The position numbers and the translations under genes were made by a program. This document shows positions 1 to 10,690 of a DNA stretch of 64,000 nt, piece after piece (positions within the stretch are counted from its first letter, which is position 1; each line of letters opens with the position of its first letter). Source of the stretch: Lindgomyces ingoldianus (taxonomy: Eukaryota > Ascomycota > Dothideomycetes > Pleosporales > Lindgomycetaceae); assembly GCF_010093535.1 (NCBI RefSeq), contig NW_022985170.1:600016-664015 (forward strand). Reading direction: 5' to 3'. Below the pieces are notes generated by a model that saw only the letters and a list, made by a program, of their open reading frames with translations, did not search any database and had not been told where the DNA came from.

Positions 1-490
1 CGTTGTCTTCAGTCGCCGGCGGACACCATCGCCGATCTCGTACGGTCGGCGTATCATGCATTCTTCTTCCTGCGGAAGCATGGCCACTCCGGAGCCTGCA
101 CTGATTTCGTCTTCGACTTTGCGACACTTATATTATCTGGCACTCTTCACCTCCCCTTCCACGTCTCAGCGAACGACAGACGATCCTGCTGTCACCCTCA
201 GCACCTACACACATATACCCCACTAGTGCAGGCTGCTGCTCTCTCTTGCTAAGTCAAGCATCTGGCTGTTCCTGCTCGAACTACCCCCTCTGTTGCCCTC
301 CTCTGCCCACAAAAACCGACGACAGTTGTCAACACCGATCCATCCAGGTCTCCACCTGCTGCCGTAGAAGCGACAACGACCCGCGCTTAACCTCGGTTTG
401 GTTTCTGAAACGCTAGCTACTAGGTTGGACGTATTGCATCGATAGTACTTGAATGGAGGAGGGAGCCACAGAATAACATATAGAGCCTGT
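1..490. other. upstream region of the RING/LON gene
   Basis: No coding region could be supported here. The stretch should hold the promoter and 5' leader of the downstream plus-strand RING/LON gene, and possibly a short 5' exon. An ATG at 453 opens a frame that stops after seven codons, so it could only be a short upstream ORF. The window edge cuts off whatever lies further left. Confidence 0.4.
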
Positions 491-2143
491 ATGACCTTGT
501 CAAAGGTCAAAGGGCGTTCTTTCACAGAGCGTGAAGGGCAATCCTTGATCCTGCCTACAGCACTGCCTTCCTTGATGGTGGGCAATAGGCCTCCTTCAGA
601 GTACCTGGAGCCGGTTGCTCTAGCCCCTCACCTCGGTGCCAGGCCACTGGTCTTCCTCGTCCAATGCCCACACTGCTCGAAGCCGTTCAGCGCTCCAGTC
701 ACTCTTCCCTGCGGTAATACCATTTGCCGATCCTGCCTCCCCGACCCCCAACCCCGAGCCAACATATCGTATCCAAATACCCCGGATCGACAACTTGGCA
801 TTGCCTGCCCGTTTTCAACATGCAACGCCGAACACGCGACAGGAGAATGCAGCGTGGACGTAACATTAGCGAAGCTGATGGAGTGGATCAGGTCCAACGT
901 GGAACAGGCACGGTTGGTCGAAAACACACCATTATGTGTTGAGATAATTCCGCCTTGGGACGAGAGCCTCCCGTTCGAGGAGAAAGAGAAAGCGCAGGGT
1001 AAGGGCCTCCAGAGAGTGCTACATGGCGGCAAGTTGGCTTCCACGTTTGCACTTGCCGAAGCGGGAGAGCTCCATTACAACGCCGATGTCATATATCACT
1101 CGGCGACGGGCGAAGAATTCGAAAACTTGGATACACAACTGTTCGAGACACTAGGGAAAGTGGCACACAAAGAGCTAGACTGCCAGGTCTGCTACAACAT
1201 ACTCCTCGATCCCACCACGACCGCATGTGGTCATACCTTCTGTCGTCGTTGCTTGGTACGGGTCATGGATCACAGCAACTTGTGCCCAGTATGTCGAGGA
1301 GGCCTCCATATCCCAACTTCTCTCCACAATCAGCCCAGTAATGCCCGCCTCTTATCCCTCCTAGATGGACTGTGCCCGGATTTGATTGCCGCACGTGCTT
1401 CAGCCGCTAGCGTGGAGGAACGGCCGGGCGTAGACGTGCTCAGCACCCCGCTGTTTGTCTGCACGTTATCCTTACCTACCATGCCGACCTTCCTCCATGT
1501 TTTCGAGCCTCGTTACCGTTTGATGATGCGCCGCTGCATGGAAGGGGATGGCAAGTTCGGAATGATCATGTATAACAAAGCCTCGTCACCCCAAGGTGAC
1601 CTTGGAGCTACACAATTCATGGAATACGGCACCCTACTTGAGATCCTCAGTTTTGAGCCTCTCCCTGATGGTCGTAGTTTCGTGGAAACCCGAGGGGTTA
1701 GTCGATTTCGTGTCCGAGAACATGACATGTTGGATGGATACCATGTTGGCCGCGTCGAGCGTGTTGAAGATGTTTCTCTCGCTGAAGAAGAACGTCTAGA
1801 GGCCGAGGAGCGTACAAATGCTACGTACCTCCGTGATCTAAATCCGCAAGGCCCACTGGATCCCGAAACTGCGTTGAACATATTGTCAACACAGGACCTC
1901 CTTAGCAGATGCCTAAGATTTATCGAGCGCATGGAAGCTAGGAGCGCTCAGTGGCTGAGTAGGAGGATAGTCCAAGTATACGGCGGCCCTCCGAACGACC
2001 CTGCGTTGTTTCCCTATTGGTTTGCATGCGTATTACCCATAGCAGAAGAGGAGAAGTACCTATTGCTAAGTACAACCAGAGTGAGGGAAAGGCTGAAGAT
2101 GGTGAATCGGTGGATTGTGAGGATCGAGGAGCAGAGATGGTAA
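491..2143 (+). CDS. LON-domain RING-finger protein (LONRF-like, putative E3 ubiquitin ligase)
   Basis: A single open frame of about 550 codons. An N-terminal RING-like cysteine cluster starts near residue 59 (CPHC..CGNTICRSC). A second complete C3HC4 RING covers about residues 231-270 (CQVCYNILL..CGHTFCRRC..CPVC). An ATP-independent LON substrate-binding domain follows from about 320 to the end (motif FLHVFEPRYRLMMRR). This is the architecture of animal LONRF1-3 and fungal LON/RING proteins: RING fingers recruit an E2 ubiquitin enzyme, and the LON domain probably binds substrate. There is no AAA or protease part, so it is not the mitochondrial Lon protease. The first in-frame ATG is at 491; another at 574 is equally possible, and a missed upstream exon cannot be excluded. 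The substrate is unknown. Confidence 0.85.
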   Translation: MTLSKVKGRSFTEREGQSLILPTALPSLMVGNRPPSEYLEPVALAPHLGARPLVFLVQCPHCSKPFSAPVTLPCGNTICRSCLPDPQPRANISYPNTPDRQLGIACPFSTCNAEHATGECSVDVTLAKLMEWIRSNVEQARLVENTPLCVEIIPPWDESLPFEEKEKAQGKGLQRVLHGGKLASTFALAEAGELHYNADVIYHSATGEEFENLDTQLFETLGKVAHKELDCQVCYNILLDPTTTACGHTFCRRCLVRVMDHSNLCPVCRGGLHIPTSLHNQPSNARLLSLLDGLCPDLIAARASAASVEERPGVDVLSTPLFVCTLSLPTMPTFLHVFEPRYRLMMRRCMEGDGKFGMIMYNKASSPQGDLGATQFMEYGTLLEILSFEPLPDGRSFVETRGVSRFRVREHDMLDGYHVGRVERVEDVSLAEEERLEAEERTNATYLRDLNPQGPLDPETALNILSTQDLLSRCLRFIERMEARSAQWLSRRIVQVYGGPPNDPALFPYWFACVLPIAEEEKYLLLSTTRVRERLKMVNRWIVRIEEQRW

Positions 2144-5092
2144 GCGCTCTCTTTTTTTTTCATGAGGCATAACTCGGACGAATGAGGCTCTTGTCATCGG
2201 CCAATAGGATACAGATTCGTCATGAGCAGCCTTAACAAACTTAGGTTGCACCTATGTTTCCCATTCGGGGGTGTGTATCATCCCACGAACGAAAGCGGGT
2301 TCATCTTCCATAACTCTCTCACCCTGATTCCAAGCGGACATCACTGACACCGTTCTGTACAGGCCCTCTGGAAGCGCATGTCGTATCTTGTGACTCTCCA
2401 TAACGGTGGCCGTTCTCAGTATTCTCATTGCCCTCATCACCCTCACCACGAATCCGCACTCTCTTGAACCGACCATCGCCATTTAGACTCCGCAGAACAC
2501 ACAACCGCCTTCCTATCCCCCACGCACATCACATTTTCGCTCAAATTGCAATGCATTTACGACCACTCCAACATCTGGGTCTCCGGCGTTTAGGGGTGCA
2601 TCAAAGCTGTTCCGGGCTGCATAACTGATCTACCTTGTACCACTCCCATTTTTTATATGCAGCGACTACCCCCTTGCTTGAAACGCTATTAGGCGTCCAT
2701 ATTTTCCTTTCCTGTCTATTGTTGTATCAGAACCGGTTTTTAGGCCAGCATTGTTCGACGTAGTCCTAGAGTGCAGAGGTGTAAAAAGGAGGTGTGGTGA
2801 ATAGAACATTTTCTATATGTTCTCGTGGGAGGCTCGCTGTTTCTTGGAATAGAGACATAGGTATGTGTTTGTGTAAGACGAATGAGATGAAGTGCAACAA
2901 CTTCCAAAGACCCTTTTTTGGTTGTTCCCATTGCGTTGCCGTATACTGGGTTTATTTATCCGACCAACCTTGCTCACAGAATTGTATCAACAACAACGAA
3001 TTCGGTCCCCCCTCTGACCTTCCAACGGCACAGATCATAGGTCCCAGCCCTCGTTATATCAGGCTGTTCTTTTTCTGTCATTTCTTCTGCATCGTTGAAA
3101 ACAGACAATCGATCTACTACACCTTATCACCTACCAAATGGCATTGCGGAGGTAGTTCAAGATAAAACTATACATCTTACAGACACGCGACTTGATTGCT
3201 ACAAGGGGTTTCAGCTGATCGAATCCACCCTACTGGTAATCCATAGTCGGTGTGGATATGCTGTATCACCATTAAAACCCGTCCCAATTCCCCTCAAGAA
3301 TATCTCGGTCCTAATTCATGCAGTATAGCATCCGATGTGTTCATTTTCTCTTGGTTCTGCAAACCCCATTTCCTGTATAGATCTCACCGCCTCCATTAGG
3401 CTGTGGTGATATAAATGTATGCGAGGAACTCTGAGACGAAAGCGTCAGTTCCATTCAGTTTTCTCCGCTTGACAATACAATCACATCAACCACTAAAACT
3501 ACCAATATTATAGCGATGGAAACTCCAATCGCGACTTGCTCTCCTCCTTTTTGAAAAAGTGCTGGAAGTAGGCCGAGGAGAAATCGAGATATATGTTGCA
3601 TCAGGACCAATTGTTATGCTTGAGCCAGGCATCGGAACTGAAGTCATAGGATTCGAAGTCGCAGATGTAGTCAGGCTGCCGAAATCCCCCATTTACTCAA
3701 CGTACCCTAATATCAGTCGCATCCGCTTGAACCCAGGACCAAGAGTCATGAGCGTATAGATAGTATGATTCCCAACTACTTGCAATGCCGTAGTCTCAAT
3801 TGCCCGATATATCACGCGCGAACAGGAGAATGACTGCCAGAGTTCAATGATTTCCGTATCTATACAGGCGTTAATAAATCCTCAATCCTCACTCCATCCT
3901 TATGCACATAGTCCTAGAGAGCAGTATGCGGTAGCGTTAGAAGTGAAATTAAGTTGATATCATTGCTCAGGCCGAGGCTATGATATTTATGCCCTAATAC
4001 AGCCGTGTCTGTGTATATGGAGCCGTAGATGGCCGAGTTCCAGTCTGGCGCTGCAGTGAAAGTAGGAGTCAATGGCTAGAGAGTATGATACATTTACTAG
4101 GATAAGATGGCAAACATGGAGTTTTTCAAGCTATTATGAAGGATACCATTCCGTATACACGTTGTTAAGCTAAGTTCTACACCTCCTTTATTCACAAAGA
4201 CACGACTTAAGCTCTCGGTGTTTCATTCCAGTTATGCAGTCTAGCATACAATGGAGATCCTTTTTTCATTGGTGAGAAACTAGCTACATGTTGTAAAAAC
4301 TCTGTAATTAACTTTTTATTGGACAGCCTTCATGCATAGACTAATGCCGTTTTGAAAGAAACAGTTAACATTTCAGTACTCATTCGGTGGTGGAATTATG
4401 CCACTCGCTGGCACGCGATGCTATCAGCTCTCGGAGACTTCAGGGGATTAAACGATCCCGTTAAGATCCCAATTATAGGCACCAGGATAAATAAATGGCC
4501 GGCGGAAAGACTGGGTTGCTGGAAGCAGCCCTAAGATCCCAGTGAAGCTCCGATAAGTGGACCAGAACGGAAAGCATCACACTACGTGAGAACTATTCCA
4601 CTTGGGGTCAAAGTAAGAAAGGGATTATAATCACTTTTGATCTACTATTACAGGTACGACACTGGTCCGTGTCCACAGCGAAAGAACCCAGAATTTACGC
4701 CACGCTCAAGGTGCTTAACGTACGTTGGTACTAACGGGCAGGTTGAAGAGAAAGCGAAGTTATTCTTAAGCAATTCAGAGATATGTCCGAATTTGCAAAG
4801 ACATGTTCACCGGAAACCTCTCGTCATAACCCAGACGACTCCGAGAAGACAAGGCCACCGGAGTATGTCCGAGAGAGGAAAGGGAAATCCTGTCCATTGC
4901 AAACTCCACCCATTTCCATACGGCTCGAAGAGGGTGAAGGATCTAAGTAGTATCAGGGAGAAAGGAATAAAAAATGGACCTGCGCTATGCAAAAGGTTGA
5001 CCAGATATGCCGAAAGAGACTCAACCCCTAATTGAACGCCATCATGCCCATAACACCGGGTATCAAATTGTACATTGGGAGATTAAAGCTGC
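2144..5092. other. 2.9-kb intergenic region, AT-rich
   Basis: Lies between the 3' ends of the RING/LON gene (plus) and the RCC1 gene (minus), which converge. No ORF here resembles a known family. On the minus strand around 3440-3880 there is a weak trace of a Ser/Thr-rich stretch followed, after a frame change, by a hydrophobic segment that could be a transmembrane helix; it is broken by stops and may be chance. The longest plus-strand frame (4637-5035) has no recognisable feature. The rest looks non-coding. Confidence 0.4.
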
Positions 5093-6957
5093 CTAAGCAG
5101 AGAGAACTCCGTTCGGAACTTTGGAGCTTGTGCCGTTCATAGTAGGCTCGCGAATGCTGGCCATAATGGAGTATTGCCCACCCGCGCCCGCCCAAATGTA
5201 CTTGGCCGACTTAGAAGCCGTGTTGTCGATCAAAGTGGGAGTCTCGATGTCAGCCAGTGTTCCTTGACCAGTCTGAAAGTTGGCAGAGAAGCCCCAGGAA
5301 TAAGCCTTGCCAGACTTCGTGATGGCAATCGAGTGCTCTGAACCGCATGCAACCATGACAACATCGCTGAGACTTGGTAGACGCGTCGGTTGAATCAAGA
5401 TCTTGGGTTTGTTGTTTTGCTTTTTGACAATGCACTCATCATCAATTGCGGTAAGCTGGCTCAATGGAATACCAGTTTGTGAGCCGTCACACCTTCCCCA
5501 TACGTAGCAATTCCCATTGGTAGAGAGGGCAACATTGTGGTGTGAGCCGCATGCAATTGACTGAATGTTAAGGCCCTCGAGAACTGCGATAATCCGAGGG
5601 GGAGAAACAGTTGCATTGTCGCTGCCAGCATTGTCGGGAAATCCCGTCTCGCCATAGTTGTTGGCGCCCCACGCCCAGATGTGGTTGTCGGTAGCGATGG
5701 CCATACCGTGGTAGTCACCGCAGGCAACTGTCTCCATCTTCTTGCTCGCACCCTTGAAGGACCTGTCAGACTTATCACCGAATCCTACATGAGTTGGGAC
5801 AAGAGACTCGTGCATAGTTCGCTCGGTCAGGCGGCGGCCCAGTTGATTTTGTTGGCCGTTCCCCCAGGCCCAAACGTTGTGATCAGAGTCCAGGGCGATA
5901 ACATGGTTAGTCCCACAGACGAGCTTCCGGATCTTCTTGAGACCTTCGAGGTAGATTGGGGTTCGGGCGGTATCCACATCCTTAGTGAAGCCTAAGACTC
6001 CCTCGTTCTTCTATATGGATGTTAGTATCCGAATCGTTTCGTGAGACACAGGGGTACTTACGCGGAACGTACCCCAGCCATAGACAGCGCCCTCGTCAGT
6101 CAGAGCAAAGGAGCAGCTGTCGCCCGCGGCAACGTCAACAAAGACGGTGTCCTCGGGGAAATGTTCCATAGAAATCGCGGTTGGAGTAGCTTCTTTCTCA
6201 TTCAGACCAGAGTCTGAGTCCGAATCTGAGTCTGATCCCGAGTCCGAGCCATTCTCGTCAATTTCCTTCATCTTGACGTCCTCATTTGTGGTGTCGCGGC
6301 CAAGGGCGCCGTTATCGTTCACACCCCAGGTCAAGATATGGTTGTCGAGCGTTAGCGCGACAACGTGCATTCCACCAGCTGCAAGCCTGACAACATCCAT
6401 CTTGCTCAGTGCTTCATTGAAGCGCGGTCGTTTGACATCGACTGCTTTCTTCGACGCGCCGAGACCCAGCTCGCCAGACCCTCCCTCGCCAAAAACATAG
6501 ACATTCAACGGCTTGGTGTACTCGCGCTCATTGATGATGACTTTGCGACCTCCCCGTCGAACAGGGCCCTTAGGCTTCTCCTTTTCCTCCTCGTGGACTT
6601 TGGCGATCCTGGCCTTCTTGGGCTTACGTTCCAAGGCCGTCTCTTCGTCCTTCTTGCGCTTCGGCTGGGGCTCCGGCGCGTGGACGGCAGCTTTCCGCGC
6701 AACAGGCTTCTTAGCAGCAGCCGTGGTAGGTGCAGCTGGTGCAGCTGGTGCAGCTGGCTTCACGGCGGGCGCATCAGACTTCTTCGGGCGGCTGGCTAAC
6801 GCGCCTGGATGAAATTAGTCCGTAAGAGAATGGAATATATGAACAGGGCGCGCTGCTTACCTGAAGCTTTCTTAAGAGCACGCGCAGGTCGAGTTTCAAC
6901 AGGTTCAACCGGCTCTGGTTTGGCCGGTGCAGCACGAGCAGAACGACGCGGAGCCAT
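5093..6957 (-). CDS. pim1: RCC1-family regulator of chromosome condensation (Ran GEF)
   Basis: Three exons joined in frame: 6957-6861, 6804-6062 and 6010-5093 (585 aa). The N-terminus is basic and Ala/Pro/Lys-rich with KRKKDEE and KPKKARI stretches, likely nuclear-localisation signals, and includes short Ala-rich repeats encoded by a 9-bp DNA repeat. The rest is a chain of RCC1 blades with the typical pattern of W-G, ACG and GSxH (YSWGFSANFQTGQG, WAWGANNYGETG, CGSEHSIAI). RCC1 (Pim1 in fission yeast, Srm1 in budding yeast) loads Ran with GTP on chromatin and so drives nuclear transport and spindle assembly. An Asp/Ser run (SGSDSDSDSDSG) sits in a loop of an early blade, probably a phospho-acidic surface loop. 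Divergent from the phosphoesterase gene. Family is clear; orthology to Pim1 is an inference. Confidence 0.9.
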
Positions 6958-7386
6958 TTTGCGATGCAATGGATGAGGTGGTTGGGGGGTGTTGTGTTTT
7001 AGCGATGAGGAAAAAGTTGACCAAGAACGCGGATTACGAGGTCGCCTCGGACACGCTAGGGGAAACCCGGCTAGCGTGAAAGTGGGCAGTCGACGCCGCA
7101 AGCGCTGAGTCAGCACAATCGTCCCAGATCCCCTTGGTGAAAGCAAGTACGAGAATATTCGCTTGAACACGAGAAATCTTTTTTCCTTAGGTGACTTCAA
7201 GGTAAAAAACAAGAAACGTGAGAGCTCTTAGATAGAAAGACAAGTCACACAAAGGGAGTTTTGGCTTGGAGGACGGCTCCAGGGCTACAGCCTAACTCGA
7301 TTTGGCCTATCTGCTGACAAACAGCCTCTCCCAACTGTTACAAGTCAACAACAGGCGGCATCATAGGCGACAGCAACTGCGATGCA
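6958..7386. promoter_or_regulatory. divergent promoter region (RCC1 / phosphoesterase)
   Basis: 429 bp between two start codons facing away from each other. It must hold both core promoters. I see no recognisable operator or coding region. Confidence 0.5.
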
Positions 7387-9298
7387 ATGAATAGGCCACT
7401 ATTAGCACTATGGACCCTTCTCGGGCATGCTGCATGTTCTCAGCCCTCGGCCCCAAATCCCATAGCTGCACCTTTACGCGAGCTGCCTTGGGCGCAGCTT
7501 AACTTCCTGCACACTACCGATGTCCATGGCTGGTGGGGCGGCCATCTTCAAGAGTAAATTTCTCGACTCTGGACATTAAATAGCGACGTGAAGTTTTCTA
7601 ACCTACGCTAGGCCATCTTACTCCTCAGACTGGGGAGATTACATTTCATTTGCCAAACACCTTCACGACAGAGCCGATGCCGATGGATCAGACTTACTCT
7701 TGATCGACACTGGTGACCGGATTGAGGGAAATGGCATCTACGATGGATCTGACCCCAAAGGCAAATTTACGTACGGTATCGCCAAAGAACAACATATCGA
7801 CTTAATATGCTCTGGCAACCACGAACTTTACAAGAAAACCTCATCTGAAGGCGAATTCTATCACACAGTTCCTAACTTTAAAGGGAGTTATATCGCCTCA
7901 AATCTGGACATCTACAATCCCGAAACTGGAAAGCTTGAGCCCCTTGCTTCACGTTTCAAGAAGTTCAAGACTAAGAACCAAGGCATTCGCATCCTTGCAC
8001 TTGGGTTCATCTTTGACTTTACTGGAAATGCCAACAACACAGTCATCCACACAGTCGATGATACCGTGAAAAAGGACTGGTTTCAAGAGGCTATACGAGA
8101 TAAGGATCTAGACTTGATCATTGTATTCGGCCACGTGGATATCCGCTCCCATGAATATTCTACTCTCTTCTCCACAATCCGGAAAGTTCAATGGGATATT
8201 CCCATCCAGTTCTTTGGAGGACATACTCACATCCGAGATTACAAGATTTACGATGACAAGTCTGTTGCCCTCGAGAGCGGACGTTACATGGAGACTCTAG
8301 GTTTCATGTCTATCAACGGACTTAGCACTGGAGGAACCGAAGAACGATCCCCAGAATCACGCAAGGGTAAACTCACGTTCTCTCGTCGGTACCTTGACAA
8401 CAACCTGTTCTCCCTTCAGCATCACAGCGGCAAGGATGACGAGACTTTCCCGACAGATCACGGCTTGAGTGTGACTGCTCAGATTGGTCTGGCAAGGAGG
8501 GCGTTGGCACTTGGCAAACGCTATGGATGCGCCCCCTCTGACCTCTGGGTCAACCGGAGACCGTATCCCCACGAAGAGAGCATCTTCACCTGGCTTGAGG
8601 GGCTGGTTCTTCCTGACCAGATCCAACAATCAGCCCGCATTCAGAAGGGCAGCAAGGCCCTCGTCATTACCAATACTGGAAGTATGCGCTTTGACATCTT
8701 CAAAGGCCCATTCACCAAAGACACGACATACCTCGTTTCGCCTTTCACAAGCGGTCTCAGATACATCAAAGACGTTCCATACAAGACAGCAAGCCGCGTC
8801 CTAAGGCTCCTCAACAGTGAAGGGCCTATACTGGATATGATGACAGAAGAGAAGGTCTCCATGACGTCGCCTGAGCATCTCGCTGCGCAAGTACGCCCTG
8901 AAATGATTACCCCGAAAAACCACGAAGGGTTCGCGAATCACGGACCCCATGCACAAACACCAATGTCACCTAACGACCAGGGTCTCACACCAGGCTACAC
9001 CACCAAGGACGACGCAGGCGAGGACGGAGACGATACACTGCATTCTCCTATCCCCTTCTATAACGTCCCGAACTGCATCCAATCTACCGTTGGCTTTGAC
9101 TCCAAGGAAGACCCTGAGACCGTCGATCTAATGTACAATGAGTTCATTGAGAAGTGGATTATCCTTGCATTAGAGTATCTAGGTGAGACGTACGATGAAT
9201 CAGACACTTTGTCAGCTCTGGATGGCAAGAGCTTTACTGAGATTATTACGGACTGGGTGAAAGATAACTGGGATGTCGAAGGCAAGACTTGTCCTTAA
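7387..9298 (+). CDS. secreted calcineurin-like phosphoesterase / 5'-nucleotidase family (YHR202W-like)
   Basis: Two exons, 7387-7553 and 7612-9298, join in frame to give 617 aa. The ATG at 7387 starts a hydrophobic stretch (MNRPLLALWTLLGHAAC) that looks like a signal peptide, so the product probably enters the secretory pathway or vacuole. Metallophosphoesterase motifs appear in order: FLHTTDVHGWW, DTGDRIEGNG, SGNHELY, FGHVDIR and FGGHTHIRDY; these provide the Asp/His/Asn ligands for two metal ions. A C-terminal 5'-nucleotidase-like domain follows. The family includes yeast YHR202W, a vacuolar protein of unknown substrate. The substrate cannot be told from sequence. Confidence 0.85.
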
Positions 9299-9999
9299 GA
9301 GTGGTTCGTGAACGGAGAGAATTTTGTTAGGATTCTTGTTTTCTGAAATTTAGATTGTGTTTATATAAATTTCCTGTAGTCGCAGATATGGCCATTGCGT
9401 TTTGGCGATCTAGATTATTCAATCTTTGTTGATCACTTTCAAATCAAGGTGAGAGCACGCTATGTAAAGACTCCTGCGAATATTATTGAAATGTGAGATA
9501 TTTATCGAATGCAAAAGGTTAACGGGGAACTGTAAGTCTTTTAGAAATTAAGCTCTTTTGGAGAACCTTTTTTCCCCTACGTAGAATAAGACCTGGATGA
9601 GGTAGATGAAGCAAATTGGCAGAACAAGGACAAAGTGCCGGCAAGCCTTCCCGCTTCTCGCATGAAGCGAACAGGACCCAGAGCAGAGGATGCTGGAGTC
9701 ACTTCCAGGATGCTTCATACTCTCGCCGCCCTTCATTCAGCAGCATGATGTCCTTGTAGATAATTTCTTGCTTCCAGGCCTCGGAAACCAGCAGGTCCAT
9801 TTCTTTTCGCTGAAACTTTGACTCGACTAGCGCTTTCTACTTCTAGTTTCCGTGGCCCTTTTTTAACCTAATGACGCCTTCCGCATGCAGCACAAGCTCG
9901 GTATCCCTTGGTATCAATGCTCGACATCGCTCGCTATGATCGATTCCTCATAGCTCGCATTTGTTCTCGTTCGCTGGCGTTATATCTATAACGAACATG
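9299..9999. other. intergenic, convergent 3' ends
   Basis: About 700 bp between the phosphoesterase (plus) and rpb10 (minus). It should hold the two 3' UTRs. No coding support on either strand. Confidence 0.4.
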
Positions 10000-10417
10000 T
10001 CAGCCCGGATAATCTCTCCATCTGCGCGAGGACAAAGTGCGCTCTTCTCGCGCAAGGCTCTGAAGGAGCCAGGGTGTGGGCGCGTACTTGAGGAGTTTCT
10101 CGATAAGATCGACATGGGTCATGACCATACGGCGGCAGCAGTAGCGGCGCAGTTCGAGCTCGTCCATGGCGGCGCTGTCAAAGCACATCGATTGTTAGTG
10201 AACTTATCTTCGGGGAGGGTTCAAGGGTTTAGGTTGAGAGGGATACAAGTGGAATAGAGCCTACCCGTCTGTTGACCCGTCATCAACGAGTTTCAGATAG
10301 CGCTCCCAGAGATCGCCAATCAGCTAGAAGAGAGTCAGTGGGTTTGCACATGAGGGGTGGAAGGCGCGGGAGCAGGCGCACCTTGCCGCAAGAGAAGCAA
10401 CGAACTGGGATGATCAT
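10000..10417 (-). CDS. rpb10: RNA polymerase I/II/III shared subunit RPB10 (ABC10-beta)
   Basis: Three exons on the minus strand: 10417-10382, 10323-10265 and 10174-10000 (89 aa). The start [12 protein letters not shown] and the segment [20 protein letters not shown] are the hallmarks of Rpb10, including the CxxC and CC cysteines that bind one zinc ion. Rpb10 is a small essential subunit of all three nuclear RNA polymerases and helps assemble the Rpb3/Rpb11 platform. The family normally ends soon after EKLLxYxP, at about 65-76 residues. Here the frame runs on about 20 residues to a stop at 10000, so either there is a lineage-specific tail or I missed a last splice site. The middle exon ([13 protein letters not shown]) fits the family well. 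Confidence 0.92.
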
Positions 10418-10690
10418 GGCGAGCTGGAGAAGCGACTAGAGCGTAAGGCTAGGAAGTAATGTAAGGTCGGCGTGGGGAGTTGTTGGACGAAGATGAAGTT
10501 TGTCTGCTTCAAATAAATATCGTGAACATACCGCGGCGCCGGAAGAACATCGGTCTTGGCGCATGCAGGTTAAAAGCTCGGACCGGTCGTCGAAAATTAT
10601 TCGAGATTTGTTGCGGACATGAACGGTGAAGCTCACACCTCCGTCTTCCAACCCTCAATTTTAGGGCCATAAATATTGTAACTAGCTGCC
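10418..10690. promoter_or_regulatory. 273-bp bidirectional promoter, rpb10 / utp17
   Basis: The start codons of rpb10 (minus) and the Utp17 gene (plus) are only 273 bp apart and point away from each other, so this short segment must contain both promoters. Both genes serve transcription and ribosome production. No specific element could be identified. Confidence 0.55.

Noticed and set aside
4637..5035. 132-codon plus-strand frame before the RCC1 gene
   Set aside because: No motif, AT-rich context, no start or splice support.
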